From Lates calcarifer (taxonomy: Eukaryota; Chordata; Actinopteri; Centropomidae): a DNA stretch of 64,000 nt. The notes under the pieces were generated by a model. That model was not told the DNA's origin. It made no database searches and saw nothing but the letters and a program-made list of their open reading frames with translations. Below are positions 1 to 12,200 of the stretch, one piece after another. The stretch spans positions 24,267,512 through 24,331,511 of the forward strand of contig NC_066848.1 of NCBI RefSeq assembly GCF_001640805.2, read 5' to 3'. The translations under genes were made by a program, and so were the position numbers. Every line of letters starts with the position of its first letter. Within the stretch, counting starts at the first letter, position 1.

Positions 1-185
1 TTTTTTTTTTTTTGCATCCCCTTTTTCCTGTACCGTACACCTGTAGCAAAGGTAGGAGACTTATTTGTTCTATCCAGAAGAGTGAAAAGTCCAAATACTT
101 ATGTTTGCCTTTAAATAACTGTGGTTAGTAAAATGTGTAAATGTAAATCTTGCAAATGTTACCTAATGTTACACTAGACAAATAG

Positions 186-335
186 TCTAAAGAGAAACTG
201 GCAGAGGCTGCACAGCTGTTTGCACAACACTGGGATGAGGAGGCTAGTGAGAACCTGGATGACACTGACAGAGAACTGATACTGGAGCCATTCAAGTTTG
301 CGTTGGACGACAGTGAAGACATGGAAGTTCTGTGA
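186..335 (+). CDS. Candidate last coding exon, partial, unidentified
   Basis: An open frame of 49 codons follows an in-frame TAG at 183-185 and ends in TGA at 333-335. The peptide is strongly acidic and helix-like: it begins SKEKLAEAAQLF, has Glu/Asp-rich stretches, and ends DDSEDMEVL. Two AATAAA signals lie 44 and 102 bases after the stop, as expected for a 3' terminal exon of a gene entering from the left edge. A splice acceptor could be the AG at 184-185, but its pyrimidine tract is poor. I do not recognise the protein. It could instead be a relic of a transposase or a processed copy. Confidence 0.3.
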   Translation, partial: SKEKLAEAAQLFAQHWDEEASENLDDTDRELILEPFKFALDDSEDMEVL

Positions 336-378
336 GGGAATCATAGATTTGGGGTATTGTGAGTGCAAAATGGACAAT

Positions 379-495
379 AATAAATAACTTACAAAAATAA
401 GCAGTAGCATAGTATTACTGTTTGTAATTTGCTGTGAATAAAGGGCAACAAAACGTTTAATAATTTTTCAGTGTCTGTTTTTGCTTTGTTTTCTT
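379..495 (+). terminator. Candidate polyadenylation region
   Basis: AATAAA occurs at 379-384 and again at 437-442. The second is followed about 30 bases later by a GT/T-rich stretch (470-495) that resembles a cleavage-stimulating downstream element. Position just after the open segment ending at 335 makes it a reasonable gene 3' end. AATAAA is common by chance in AT-rich DNA. Confidence 0.3.
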
Positions 496-824
496 GTTCA
501 GTGGAGTACTCAATAATTCTCGTTGATTTGACAAAGTCAGTATATGTATGTTAAGATAATCCTTTTTTTGACCCCCAACCCTGCGACCAAATTTTGATTT
601 TCCAGTAGCACAAGAACAGAAACTGAACCAAGTAGAGCCAATTATGAAATGAATGGTGGCTAAGAATACAAAATAAAAATGCAGGAAAGCTAAAGTGGGG
701 GACAACATTTCAAAATTAGGCAGTATACATAAACTTGTGCCAATAGTGCAGTACAATCTAAAAGCTAAATTATAGTAAAGTAGCAACAAAGTATAGTAGC
801 CTACTGTAACAGCACACAACAGAA

Positions 825-826
<2 letters not shown>

Positions 827-864
<38 letters not shown>

Positions 865-882
865 TTATTTATTTATTTATTT
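827..882. repeat. (GT)n microsatellite followed by (ATTT)n
   Basis: About 36 bases of uninterrupted GT run directly into five or so ATTT units. Nearby open frames rich in Cys-Val are translations of this repeat and are not genes. Confidence 0.95.
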
Positions 883-1793
883 TTAAATAGCTATTTATAT
901 TTAAATAGCTCTTCCTGTCCTCCATTGGTGCCAACATTGCTTGCATGGTTAAAACATTTAATTAGCCTGTATTTAGCCTATAAGATCTTGAGGTTTACAG
1001 TTCAAGCAGACACATCAGCTTCTTGTGTCATATTAAACACCCGCAGTTGTCAGTACGTATTAACTTCAGCTGATTGCAGTAAAATGTAGCGGTATTATTC
1101 AAAGGGAAATTCTGAATGAGAATATGTGGAAGCAATAGCACATGTAAATAAGATTGTGTGATACATCTTGTCAAAGCAGCGTAGACAGAATATACAAAAT
1201 TAATACATGTGCCACAGTTAAGGAATAAATAGTTTTCAAGTTACAAACATTGATCAATATTTACTAGTTAAACAAACATAAGTCAAAGACAAAATAGCTT
1301 CCACCAGAAGTGTTGTTGTGATTTTATTTGGTATTTTTTTGCTCATATTTCTGGGCCTGACAGTGGAGGGCACCTGAGAGAAGAGGCTACAACAAGAGGG
1401 GCTCCATGGTGGAGGCCTGCAGGTAGACTCTATTGGGAATGTTTGTGCTCAAGCCTTAATGTGCTACAACTCTGTGTTCACAAAAATCACCACCCTCAAT
1501 GATGTTCTGAAGGTAATGGAAGATGTGGAGGATACTGATGCATGGGGTCAACCTGTGTAAGCTAATTGAAAAAGTGAAAAAGCAGCATTCAAACTGTGTA
1601 ACTGTGTATAAGTTACAGAAACATTACAATAGGCTGTTCTCTCATGTCCTGGCTGTCAATAATCTGTATCATTCCTTAACCTACATCTATCATCTCTCTC
1701 TTTATAATGCATTAGGCTAGGCTAACAAAGACAGAGTAGGCCTACACACGTAGACTACTATTTTGTTAAAGCTCACTGACAAGATGCATCGTT
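883..1793. other. Noncoding; contains an unassigned 60-codon open segment
   Basis: No repeat family recognised. A frame without stops runs 1378-1560, between TGA at 1375 and TAA at 1558, with a non-repetitive peptide containing CAQALMCYNSVFTKI. An overlapping frame at 1364-1422 is bounded by AG and GT dinucleotides. Neither is supported enough to call a gene. Confidence 0.4.
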
Positions 1794-1801
1794 TGTGTGT
1801 C

Positions 1802-1832
<31 letters not shown>

Positions 1833-1834
1833 AG
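1794..1834. repeat. (TG)n(GA)n compound microsatellite
   Basis: TG dinucleotides change to GA dinucleotides with one interruption, giving a short compound tract. Confidence 0.9.
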
Positions 1835-3307
1835 GGGAGAGAGCAAGCAAGCTCACCATTTGGCTGACCACTGCACTGCGAAAACAAAGAGCTGCTACCA
1901 TTTTGATCTGGACGTACTCTGATGAGAAGAGGGAATGTATTTCTTACCACATTTTATCTGTACAAAGGATGAAACCAAAAGGAAGTTGACATGAAAAAGT
2001 TCACTACCCTATTCCTATTGCGTCATCGAAAGCTGGATGTCCCCCTGCTTCAAAACTCATTTAATTGCCGCTGCTTCTTATATTTCAGTTTTTTTGGCTG
2101 TACTTTCTGCTGTCTAAAAACATTCTCAGCCATGTGCGACCTTGTCATGGCCACTCAACTCATCCATGGACTCACTTTATTATGTCCATTTGGTAACATT
2201 TAACCTGCAATAGTCAAGAGGATTATGGGAAATTTTACAAATGTCTATCCCTGAGAGAAGTTAATGCTTGCTGCTCAAAACATCACATTTATGTGCATAC
2301 AGCACAGTGGAAACATACATTGCCGCACAAACACTTCCACACTACAGCCTCGCACTCTAAATCCCCCCCACAATGCTATGCCAAAGTGTTTTCGCTCCAC
2401 TGTACTTTCTCTTGTTCTCTCGACTCTGTTCAGGTCTGTTCTTCTGTGAATAAATCTTTGTAATTTGAAGGTGACAAGGAGGAGATTTATGAAAGTATAA
2501 GTGCCTGTTTCTAGTGGAATTTATAGTGCAGAGCAAGGGATATGCAGATGAGTGTGCAAAGGGTGCTGCAGGTACAGGCAGATGTGTTTTCATGTACAGT
2601 ATGTGTGTGGTATGACAAAGGGGTCTACAACACTTAATCTTTCATGTGCTATTATGTAGTGTAGTGGCCACGCACTAGCAGTGTAGAGGTTACAGAACAG
2701 GGCCTCTGTGATCTGGGCTGAAACCTTTGTGCAGCCCGAGACAGTGAGGCTGCAGAAGTTAAACAATAAATGGTGTTTCCTCGACACTCACTAATGAGGA
2801 GCTGCTCAGAAAGTGACCAGCTATGATAACACAGCAGAACACAACAACTAACAACATAACAGACTGCTGTTGTATTTTAAATCAAGTAAGCCTCAATTCA
2901 TAATACTGAACACGATTTGTGCAAGTACATCCTGTAAATGATCTTCACCTTTGCGTGTCCACATTTTCACTCATTTCCACAGTCAATTCCAATGCACCAG
3001 ACTGGAGAGGAAATTATCTGGCAACTTGGGAATTTAGCCTTTAAAACTGATCTGTAAAATAACCCTCAAGTATGTCAGATTTTATTCTATTCAAAGGAAG
3101 ATGGCAAGACAGATTCACTGTAATTTGCTTTGTGCACACAGTTGCAGTTAGACAGATGCACATTTTTGGAACCTTCCCCAGTGGAGAATAAGGCACGACT
3201 TGTAGCACATACTCCAAATTTTGAAATCAAACAGATGATGATTTTTAAGTTTCATATAAAAAGTAGCAGCTTTAACCCACATCCAACAACAATACAATAC
3301 AAAAACA
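1835..3307. other. Noncoding, no feature recognised
   Basis: Unique-looking AT-rich sequence. Short frames at 1991-2203 and 2264-2449 have no domain-like composition. Confidence 0.5.
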
Positions 3308-3376
3308 ATTTGAACAGGCAATCTTATGGTCCCAAGCCTGCCTCCTTTAACAGCTAGGTCACAGCTGCCCCCAGTA
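3308..3376 (-). mobile_element. tRNA-headed SINE relic
   Basis: Read on the minus strand the segment begins GGCAGCTGTGACCTAGCTG, close to a Pol III box A. About 45 bases later comes TTGCCTGTTCAAATTG, resembling box B (GGTTCGAATCC). This layout and wording match common teleost tRNA-derived SINE heads. The copy is diverged and would not be an active promoter; its tail beyond 3308 is unclear. Confidence 0.5.
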
Positions 3377-6300
3377 ACCTGAGAACATAATATTGTCAAA
3401 GTGTTACATGCTGCAACATTACATTTTATTTGCTAGTTTAATTCTACTGTGTGATGCAACGATTTATGCAATGGCTAACATTTATTATAGTTTTAATTTT
3501 ACTGTTTTCAGCAGCAGAAGACTGGGGTAGTAGTAGTTCTTTCATGTGCTGGTAAAGTCAGGTTGAATCTTAAGGCCTATAATCACAGCTTCCAAAATCA
3601 CTTTTCAGTTGACGTAAACAAAGAATGCAAGTCAAGGTATGAAAGGCATGCTTTAGATCAGCAAAGTAGCTTTACAGCACAGCATATAGCATAGTGGGTT
3701 AGTGTTAACATGTAGCATAGAAGATAAAACCAAATGTCTTACACGTCAAGGTACTGTTGAATTCCAAAGCCTGGATCCTGTTGTTCAACATTAGAATTGA
3801 CTGAGCTCAAGGAATAAAGGCCTATTGTTCAAATATATTACAGCAACATGCTGCATTACTAATAAGAGCATGATCCATAAAAATCAAACTTTTCCCCTCA
3901 AAGAAAAGTGACGCAAAATCCATTAAACTAAGGACGGATTTATAATCTATGCCTCGCTACAGTCAAATTTATGTCATCACGGGTTTGACCAGTGATTATA
4001 CATCAACACATCTGCTGTGAATATTTCCCCAAGGCCACCAAACAGCATCCCTCTGTATTCCAAACTCTGTTCTATGAAGAGTGACCGGGCATTTAAGGGC
4101 TATGGATTCAGGGCAATGTTGGGTTCATTCTGGGCATTCAGAGAAAATCTTGTGACTCTCATAGATCCAAACACATGACTAGTTTAGTGATGTGGCTTAT
4201 AGTTCATAGACAGTTGAGTTTTAATTGTCACTCATTAGGTTATGAAACTTGATAGGAAGGAATTTTAGAATGACCTCAAAATAATACTGAGCAAATAAAA
4301 ACACACCACCCAAAGTTGAACAGAAACTTGGAAAAATAAACACCATTGACCATTATATCGATTAGTGGTGACAGGGCTATTGACCAGTTGCTGTGATTTC
4401 TGTCTTAAAATACTGTCTGCCATTTTGGATCAAGGATTCCCAATCAAGTGCAATTTCAGGACACTGGTATTTTTTATTTATTTTTTAAGTGGCTCTAAAG
4501 GTTCTATAATCCATATTTATATATATAGTCCTATATATCTTGAGCATATGATCTGAGCATTCCTCAGCTCATTGTTATGGTAAAGAGAGAGGGTTGTGTT
4601 CCGGAAGGAGGAAAACATCTTTCAAGATCTCACTGACATTTTTATGTATGCAAATAACAAATAATACAACCATGGAATTACCAACATTATGTTCACTGCT
4701 TATTATTATTAAAGTAACAATAGAGAACTTTTTGTTTTAACTTATAAATTATCATTATCATTATGAACTAAATATTGGGGATTTATCTCAGTAAACCCTA
4801 CATCTTGCTTTAGACAGTAACTAGGCTGATAGCAATAGCCATGCTGCTAACGCTACTGCTAGCAGCCAGAAACAAAAAAGATGCATCAATCCATTCCACC
4901 GGTCCTTGCAATGACCTTAAATGAGCGGTGGAGAAAGCTATCATATTCCTCTTTGAGACAGCGGCAACATTAATACAACTCAGAAATTCTAGTAGTCTAT
5001 CGCTACTCTGAGATAAAGATGGGAATTTTTAGAAATGGTATGATATCATTGCTTCTTCTTCTTTTTTTTTTTTTTTTTTTTTTACAGCCATTAAGAAATA
5101 TCATAAGCCAAAGGCCATCACAGGTTAATCATCAATTTCACAAAAATGAGGGGCACCTAATGTTGCTGTTAGTTTAGAGAGAGAGGCCTGCATGGTGTGG
5201 CAAGTTTTCAGATAGGAGAGATTATAATTAAGAAGTTGGAAAATTACTCTCATAAAGACCTATTGTGAATTTTATGGTAAATTTCATGGGAGCTATTAAA
5301 AAGCCAAAGGTTTTGCTTCTAAAAGAGGTAGTGCAGTCAGTGCTGATTTGTCTTAGTATATCAACAGTATAAAGCCCATGCGCTTCATGCAGTTGTATAT
5401 ATTTATACTGTTAGCTGTCTTGCTTAGTTAGCTAACAGCTTCTATGGTGCAAGCTTTTCTGTCTCTTTGGTGGAAACTGAAGCATTGATCTGTGAGACCA
5501 TAGCCTTAAAATAAGACTGTGAGTGAGAACAGGGCCACACAAAAGTCGGTGCTACTGCCTGTAACTTAAGATAACGAAATTATTACCACAGGTCCTTATT
5601 TTTATTGTCATATAATGTTAACATAGTGCAAGATTGTGAGTTTGTCGTTTGACAGGCTGGGCCTCCAAAAAACTAGAATTCATATGTACGTTATGAACAC
5701 AGATGTGTTTTGTGGGCACAAGGTATGCTGGTGTTGATGTACAGAATACCACTCCATTAGGCAGGTATTATAGTCACTCATCTGATAATCTGCACTATAA
5801 AATAATAAAATAAACTCTACAGAGGTTGTGGAGTGTCACACACACACACACTGTACACAGAGAAGTACTCAGACACGTCCTGTTAAGGCCTATCTTTAAA
5901 CATTATAACCATGCCTTTTATTTGAATCATTAAACACACAAACTTCCAATGTCATTTAAAACTGGCTCTAATCACATTCATCTGTTTAAACAGGGGCACA
6001 TAGAGACAGAGTGAGAGGGGATGAAAGACATGCAGAGTGAAAGAGAGACTGTGGTGAGAGGGCTAATGAAAGAGTTGGCAGTGTTTACTCAGGCTGTGGA
6101 AAGCAGGCACAAGCACAGAGGCACAATGATAGAAGCGGGTAGGGAGTATGGCAAGCAGCAAATAGCTGGTACCTATACATAAATATTGTCTTTATTTGAA
6201 ATAGGCTTATATTAGTGGAAACTCTTTTGATCTGATCTGTTTTAATTTGCTGTTGATAATGCTAAATATTCATTTATTTCTTTATACACGTTTTTACTTT

Positions 6301-6480
6301 ACAACAGTCTGTTTAGATTTGTTTGGAGTTTATACTCTGGTGCTGGTATAACCATACCATAATTTCCAGTGCACTAAAATGAATAGCATTTTGCACTGTG
6401 TGAGCCTTTAGGACTTTCTAAATTAAATTAGTTTATGCTTTGCTGGGCAACTTCTCACTCTGTTTGTAGTCTGTTTGCAT
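3377..6480. other. Noncoding, mostly unique; poly(T) at 5062-5083
   Basis: AT-rich DNA with a T22 run preceded by CTT repeats at 5062-5083, a short (CA)n near 5838, and a purine-rich stretch around 6005-6060. The stretch near 4830-4865 with repeated GCTA units resembles scattered fish repeats, but I cannot assign it. No coding potential seen. Confidence 0.5.
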
Positions 6481-6680
6481 CTGTGCATGTGTGCAGGAGT
6501 ATTTCTGCACGGAGGGAGCAGGTTGGGGCATATTGTAATTACTCGCTGCATTAAAATCAGTCCATGTTATGGATCACAAGGGGAATGGTGACGTTTGAAC
6601 GGCCAACGGTCGACTCCCCCTGCAGTCATTACTCCAAGTGACAACAAACATATAGAACACAGCTCAGACAGAGGGCAGTG
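6481..6680. promoter_or_regulatory. Candidate conserved noncoding element
   Basis: A stretch of complex, non-repetitive sequence with several CpGs (6590-6620), which are rare locally, and TTAAAATC/TAATT motifs. No open frame of note. The call is inference from texture only. Confidence 0.22.
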
Positions 6681-7372
6681 TGAAGGGGAATGGAAAGGTT
6701 TGTATGTTAACCGGCTAAAAATGTAGTATCTCAGATATATCCATTTGTATTACAAAGACCTGGCAATGAAAACACTCTCTTGAGAACAGCAAAATGCACA
6801 TGTACTGTATTTACATTAATATTATTACTGTAACCTTATCAAGAGATAGTTTACAATAATTTGATTTACAATAAAAAAAAAAGAAATAGTAATTCCAAAT
6901 AAAACCTAAACATGGGTTTTACTTGATCCTGTTTTAAACTAGCCTCCAGTGGGAGCATTGCCAAAATTTGTGTTATTGCCAAGACATTTGGTTCTCATAA
7001 TGACAAAATTAGACACACGCATACACAGAAGATGAATAAAACACCCAAGCAGTAGCTCTATCGGAGCCAAGTGAAATAGAAAATTGGTTAACTAGCTGAA
7101 AATATAGATTTGTGTTTGTTTGTGTAATTTCTCTACTTTCTTTCTTCATTCTCTCATCCATCTTTTTCCCTCCTATGCTCGTCTTTGTCTAGCACTGGCC
7201 ATTTGAGGAGATTTTCCCTGACCTTCTACAGTGGTGAGTGATGACAAGGACGGCACACGCTGACCTTGACATTCAGCATGCTAAATGGTTTCTTCCACAG
7301 CCAGTCAGCAAACACATAGACAGGCAGGCAGGGACACATTCACCATTACACCAGTGCTGGACTGTGACTGTG

Positions 7373-7374
<2 letters not shown>
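6681..7374. other. Noncoding, no feature recognised
   Basis: AT-rich sequence with a short A10 run near 6873 and a pyrimidine-rich patch at 7125-7190. Nothing else supported. Confidence 0.5.

Positions 7375-7407
<33 letters not shown>
7375..7407. repeat. (GT)n microsatellite
   Basis: About 33 bases of pure GT preceded by three GACTGT units. Confidence 0.95.
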
Positions 7408-7411
<4 letters not shown>

Positions 7412-7454
7412 GCAGGATGGACAGCAACTGTAGGAAGAGCATCAATGTCTTAAA

Positions 7455-9250
7455 ATCTGTTTATTTTTTTTATATTGTGCTGAATCACAACATAATTTTT
7501 CTCAGGGCTCTTTTCACACAATGCAGTTCTAGGCCATTGTCTGTATGGTGAAAACTTTCTTTTTAGGGACAAAACCTTGAGCAGAACCTGACAGGAAGAG
7601 AGGCACAAAACCTGGATGCTTGAGCAAAGAAACAAACGGTTAGAGTGATGCAATGACTGTAACACCTTTTGAAGTAATCTTGTCAGCAGGCTGTTGATTT
7701 TGCTATATACTGAGTTTAACTGATTTATTGAGACTGGCCCAACCCACCGGCAATAGAATGGTAGCAGGTAGAAGCTTGAAATAATAAGAGATTAAGGAGT
7801 TAACTGAAAGTTCAAGGCCTCAACAGAGTCATCGAGTGTATTGTCAGTAGGGAGGTTCCAGCGAAAGGGGGCCTGATAGAAAAAGGCTCTGCAGCCTGCT
7901 GATTCCTTTTTAACTATGGGGACAGACAGGCGTCCTGCACTCTCAAGAGCACAGAGCACCGGAGGTTCAAGTAGATCAGACTGGTATGAGGGGCATGTGG
8001 CAGGACAGAAAACAAAACATTACAATAATCAAATCAAGAAAGAAACAGTTGAATCTTAGTTATGTTGCATAGGTGGAAAAAAGGCAGTCTTGGTGATGTG
8101 TTTAATGTGCTGATTGAGGGAGAGAGCAGGACCAAATGTGACACCCACATTTGGATGTCATACTTTGAGAAATCACACAGTTGTCAAATTATTTGTACTG
8201 TTGATATTGTTATTTGATCAAACTGGTGTCTATTTTGGGCCAGACCAATAACCAGTTTCAGTTTTCAGTTTTATCTAAATTAAGGAGCAAGAAGTTTTGA
8301 AGCTTTCAGCTTCTCACAGCAGACAACAGACCTCTAATTTCGTCAGCCTTTATGTGCACATACAGCTGGGTCATCATCAGCCTAACAGTGAAAATAACTC
8401 CATGGACTGCAAATATGTTGGCCAGGTGGTGAAATATAAAGAGAAAAAAAGCAGAGGGCCAAGAACAGAGCCCTGCGGAATGTTTCATATCAGAATATGT
8501 TGATATGGTAACAGCTGAGGGCCAGGGCAAAGATGCCAAATTTGTTTTCCATTGGTCTTGAACTATGCAATGATCTATGGTATTGAGGGCCGCCCTGAGG
8601 TCCAGTAAGAGGGGAGAATCTCAATCTATAAAGAGCTTAGAGAGCCAGGATCAAGCTGTGGTTTTCTTGCCAGTCATCAATGATAAATTCACAATTTTCA
8701 GCACTTGCAGGCCCCAAAACTGGCCAGAGATCTTTGGAGAGTTTAATTTATAGAGGGTCAATGAGGCAAGTTGTAGGTTTACACAATAATACAAGAGAAA
8801 AAAATAAAATAAAAAAAATAAAAAATTTGAGCAGAAACTGTCTGGGACTCAACATAATGCCCAACTGGCTCTGCAGCAGAAGCTGGAGAAGAGCTGATTG
8901 TGTGTCTAATTTAAACTATTTTACTGCAAATATTTTCTAGAAAATCATGCGCTGTAAAGGGCAAGCAGCTGAGAGATGGCTGCTTTTTAGTAAGTTTAGC
9001 TACAATATCAAAAAGAAATCCAGGATTTGTTATTAAGTTTGAGAAATATGCTGCTCTAGCAGTACAGAGTACAGAGCTTCTGGTTTTGATTTACTCCTGC
9101 AGGCTGTCTAGTTTTGGTGGTGAGAGGTGCCACTAAATTTAGGAGACTAGACAGAACTGTGTTAAAGTCATTGGTAAAATTTTCAACAGGGCCTGATGCA
9201 GCAGTGAAAGGGGTCAGGACCATCGGTATTGGCTCACCAAGAGCTCTTAA
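7455..9250 (-). mobile_element. Decayed L2/Rex1-like LINE (RT to 3' tail)
   Basis: On the minus strand, fragments of a non-LTR reverse transcriptase appear in the correct order. DFNTVLSSLLNLVAPLTTKT (about 9120-9180) resembles the pre-RT linker. LLLDLRAALNTIDH (about 8578-8612) is RT motif A. PQGSVLGPL (about 8455-8478) is an intact motif B. The catalytic motif C region lies at 8365-8385, where the YADD tyrosine codon has become TAG and one base has been inserted downstream. A C-terminal block reading LSVPIVKKESAGCRAF (about 7900-7960) and the fish LINE 3' tail (AAAACCTTGAGCAGAACCTG, near 7570) follow. The endonuclease end is missing, so the copy is 5' truncated. Many frameshifts; dead. Confidence 0.8.
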
Positions 9251-12200
9251 AGCAGAGGGACCAATGTTTCAATACATTTGAAACACTGTTAGGAAGGACA
9301 GGTTAGAATTGTGTCAAATTTGTAGAGCTTATGCACAGCAGTCATTGCAGTTTTTGGTCATTGGCCTGAGTATACTGCATTCTTAGCTACTGTAAGAGAG
9401 AAATCCCCTCCTTGTTCCTCACACTGCATTTGCTTTACACAAGTTTTGCAGCCCCACATATAAGTGAACCCAGTGGTGAGGATGGACAACTGAGTCATAG
9501 CAAGAGGCCAGAAGAAGTGTGTGCAGGTATGATGGATGTGTTTTGGTATGTGTAGGTATGCACACATGCTCCAGTCCATGTCTACAATAATATGGTTTCA
9601 ATGTGTGTTCTATTAGTGAATTTTAGAACTGATACAACTTGATACAGTAATGAGAGGCTCATGTACAAATGCTAATAATATTTGTTACTAGTGGTGACAA
9701 TAAATGTTCTTGTATGTATAATGATTAGAGACCATAATAATAATACCAATGATAATTGCCATCATTATCAACATCATTGTGGTAATAATAGTAAACTTCA
9801 CAGTGTATCAGTCACAGTCCAAGACAATTTAAGTAAAAAAAAAATAAATAAATAAATAAAAAAAAATACAAGTGCAAAATAGACATCATTGACACAGGAC
9901 AAATAGAGAAATGACTTGAATGTGTCCCAGCACACTCAAAAATGCTCACAAAATGTACTTGCTGAAAAGCCTTGCCTCTTGCTGTGTAAGCTGCTGGGAA
10001 GTAAGTTTAGAATTGCCATGTTTGAGTTATACAATAGTAGTATATATAGTAGTAGGAGTACAACAAAAAGCAATGAAACATGTATAATCAACCACTCCTA
10101 CCACAGAGCAGTGTTATCTCTGAAAAGATTGAAGATTCAGGCAACATTCAGCAAACACACCCTGAGCCCACAGGTGATACAAACGCAGCATATTCAACAT
10201 GTGTGGGAAAGTCACACATAATTTGTAATTTCGAAGAATTAGTGTCTTTCTACGACAGCTGACTCTTAACTCAGTTGGTGCCAAACTCTTCTTATTGTGC
10301 TAAATATATTTCAAGGAAACAGGGACTATCACAGAAGTTGCCTCTCAAACAACAAAGTGTGGCTTTGTTGGTGGTACTTGCTCACTGTCCCTTGTCCCTA
10401 ATGGGAGAAGATGGTGTCGGGTGAAAACAGCGCTAACCTTTCTGCTTGTTTACACTCTGCACTGACAGGACCTGAGGATGGGCCGGAATGAGGGATTAGA
10501 GGAGGTGGAAGATGGAAACAAGGAGGTGACCTCTCCAAAGTTTACCCAGCAGCCCCCCACCGCCCCACTGAGGCTTGGCGCCTGGGCCTTAATGAGGGAC
10601 CCAGTGGAATTGTTGGGATGTCGCCTCAAAGAGCGCTGGGATGTTGAGACTGGCCAGGCGAGGCAGGGGGGAAGAGGAGTGTGTGTTTTTGTGTGTAGGT
10701 GTGTGTCTGGCTTTTGTCTTCGTTACTGGAGCAGCTTTCAGAAGGTAAAGCGCCCTGGGAGTGCAGCCATAGTCACTGTGTGGCGGATGTTTGTGAAAGT
10801 TATCTTTTCTTAGATGTTTGTAGAGGCTTGTTTTGTTTTATCTCAAGGCCTCTTCTCTCACACTTTGTGTTTGCAGAAGCACAGCATTCAGTGAAAAATA
10901 TGTTTTATAATTCATTCACAGTGCTCTCCACCATCATCAAAACACCAAATAAAGGAATATCTTTTGTAAAAATGGTGTTCCATTCCCTCAGTGCAGAGAC
11001 TTGTAGAATCAATGCAAATGATGCCATGACAGCCTCCACAAAACAGCCACCCAGGTGGAATCCATGGGTAAAAATACACTTCTGGCCACATCTACATGTG
11101 TAAAGCATAACGTGAGCTGTTATGTGCCCTGTGAAGATAGATAGATTGATTAAAACAGGGACCTACCTGTTTTGACAGAGGGATGACTACAAAACACAGG
11201 TGAAACACCTTCTGTGTAGACACAGCATTACAGACACAAACTGTTTTATTACATGTTTAAGGTTATATCTGACAGTGACATTGATTTGATTAATAATTAA
11301 TTTTGACAACCATTTTTACCAATGCTTATTTTTGGGCATTTTGCATTGAATCTGCATTGAATAATTTGTTAGCATTAACACAAGCAGTAGTCTTAGTAGC
11401 AGTTATCTAAGCCGAAGACGTTTGTCATCCAGGGGAGAGGCCAATGAGAATGCAGCATGCACTTGCCATATTATCAATACCAGTTCAGCTTTTTTTTTGA
11501 GCTTTTTGCTTGCACTTGTGTTAGGTACATCAAGATGTTTTGTTTTTGAATTGGTCCAGAACTGATTTTTTTTTTTTTCCCCCCATATTAAAAGACCTTA
11601 CAGAGTTAGGTTCTATTTTACTTTAAGACAGCAGACGAGTGTCAAGTCAACATGCATTTGACTCACTTTGGACCCATTCATGAGACAGCTGTCACTGTCA
11701 GCAGAGCCTCCAGTCTGCAGTGTAGTTTCAAACATTTCACTTATAAACCTGAGAATTTCAGTGAATTCCACTGAATAATTTACCAGATAAAGGTTTAGTT
11801 TCACCTCTCTGTCTGTCCAACTTGCTCTCCCTTGATCACCCATCTATTTTTTCTCCCTTCTCTCCCTCTCCCTCACACACTCTCTTTTTTCAGTAGGTTG
11901 GTTAAATGACATTTATCATTTAATTACATTTCCAACTCTGGTAGCAACACCAGTTTACCTAAGCCAGATGGCATCTGATCCATGTTCAGCCCTGGTCAAG
12001 AGGAGTATTGTGAAGGAGGTTGGCTGATACAGGCTGACCCATACAGAAGACCCCCAGTACAGATTTAACCTGTGTTACTGTGTCTGTCTGAATGGGTATA
12101 ACTGTAACTGTATAATTTACAGACTGATCATACTAACCATGGTGTGTGAGTTTATGTCATAATGATTTGTATTAGCATGAAATGATTGCATTAGGTGGAA

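Noticed and set aside
1364..1422. Short exon-like segment with AG/GT borders encoding RGYNKRGSMVEAC, superficially like a KR-cleaved peptide hormone
   Set aside because: 59 bases, no partner exon, no cysteine pattern of an insulin/relaxin chain, and an overlapping frame is equally open.
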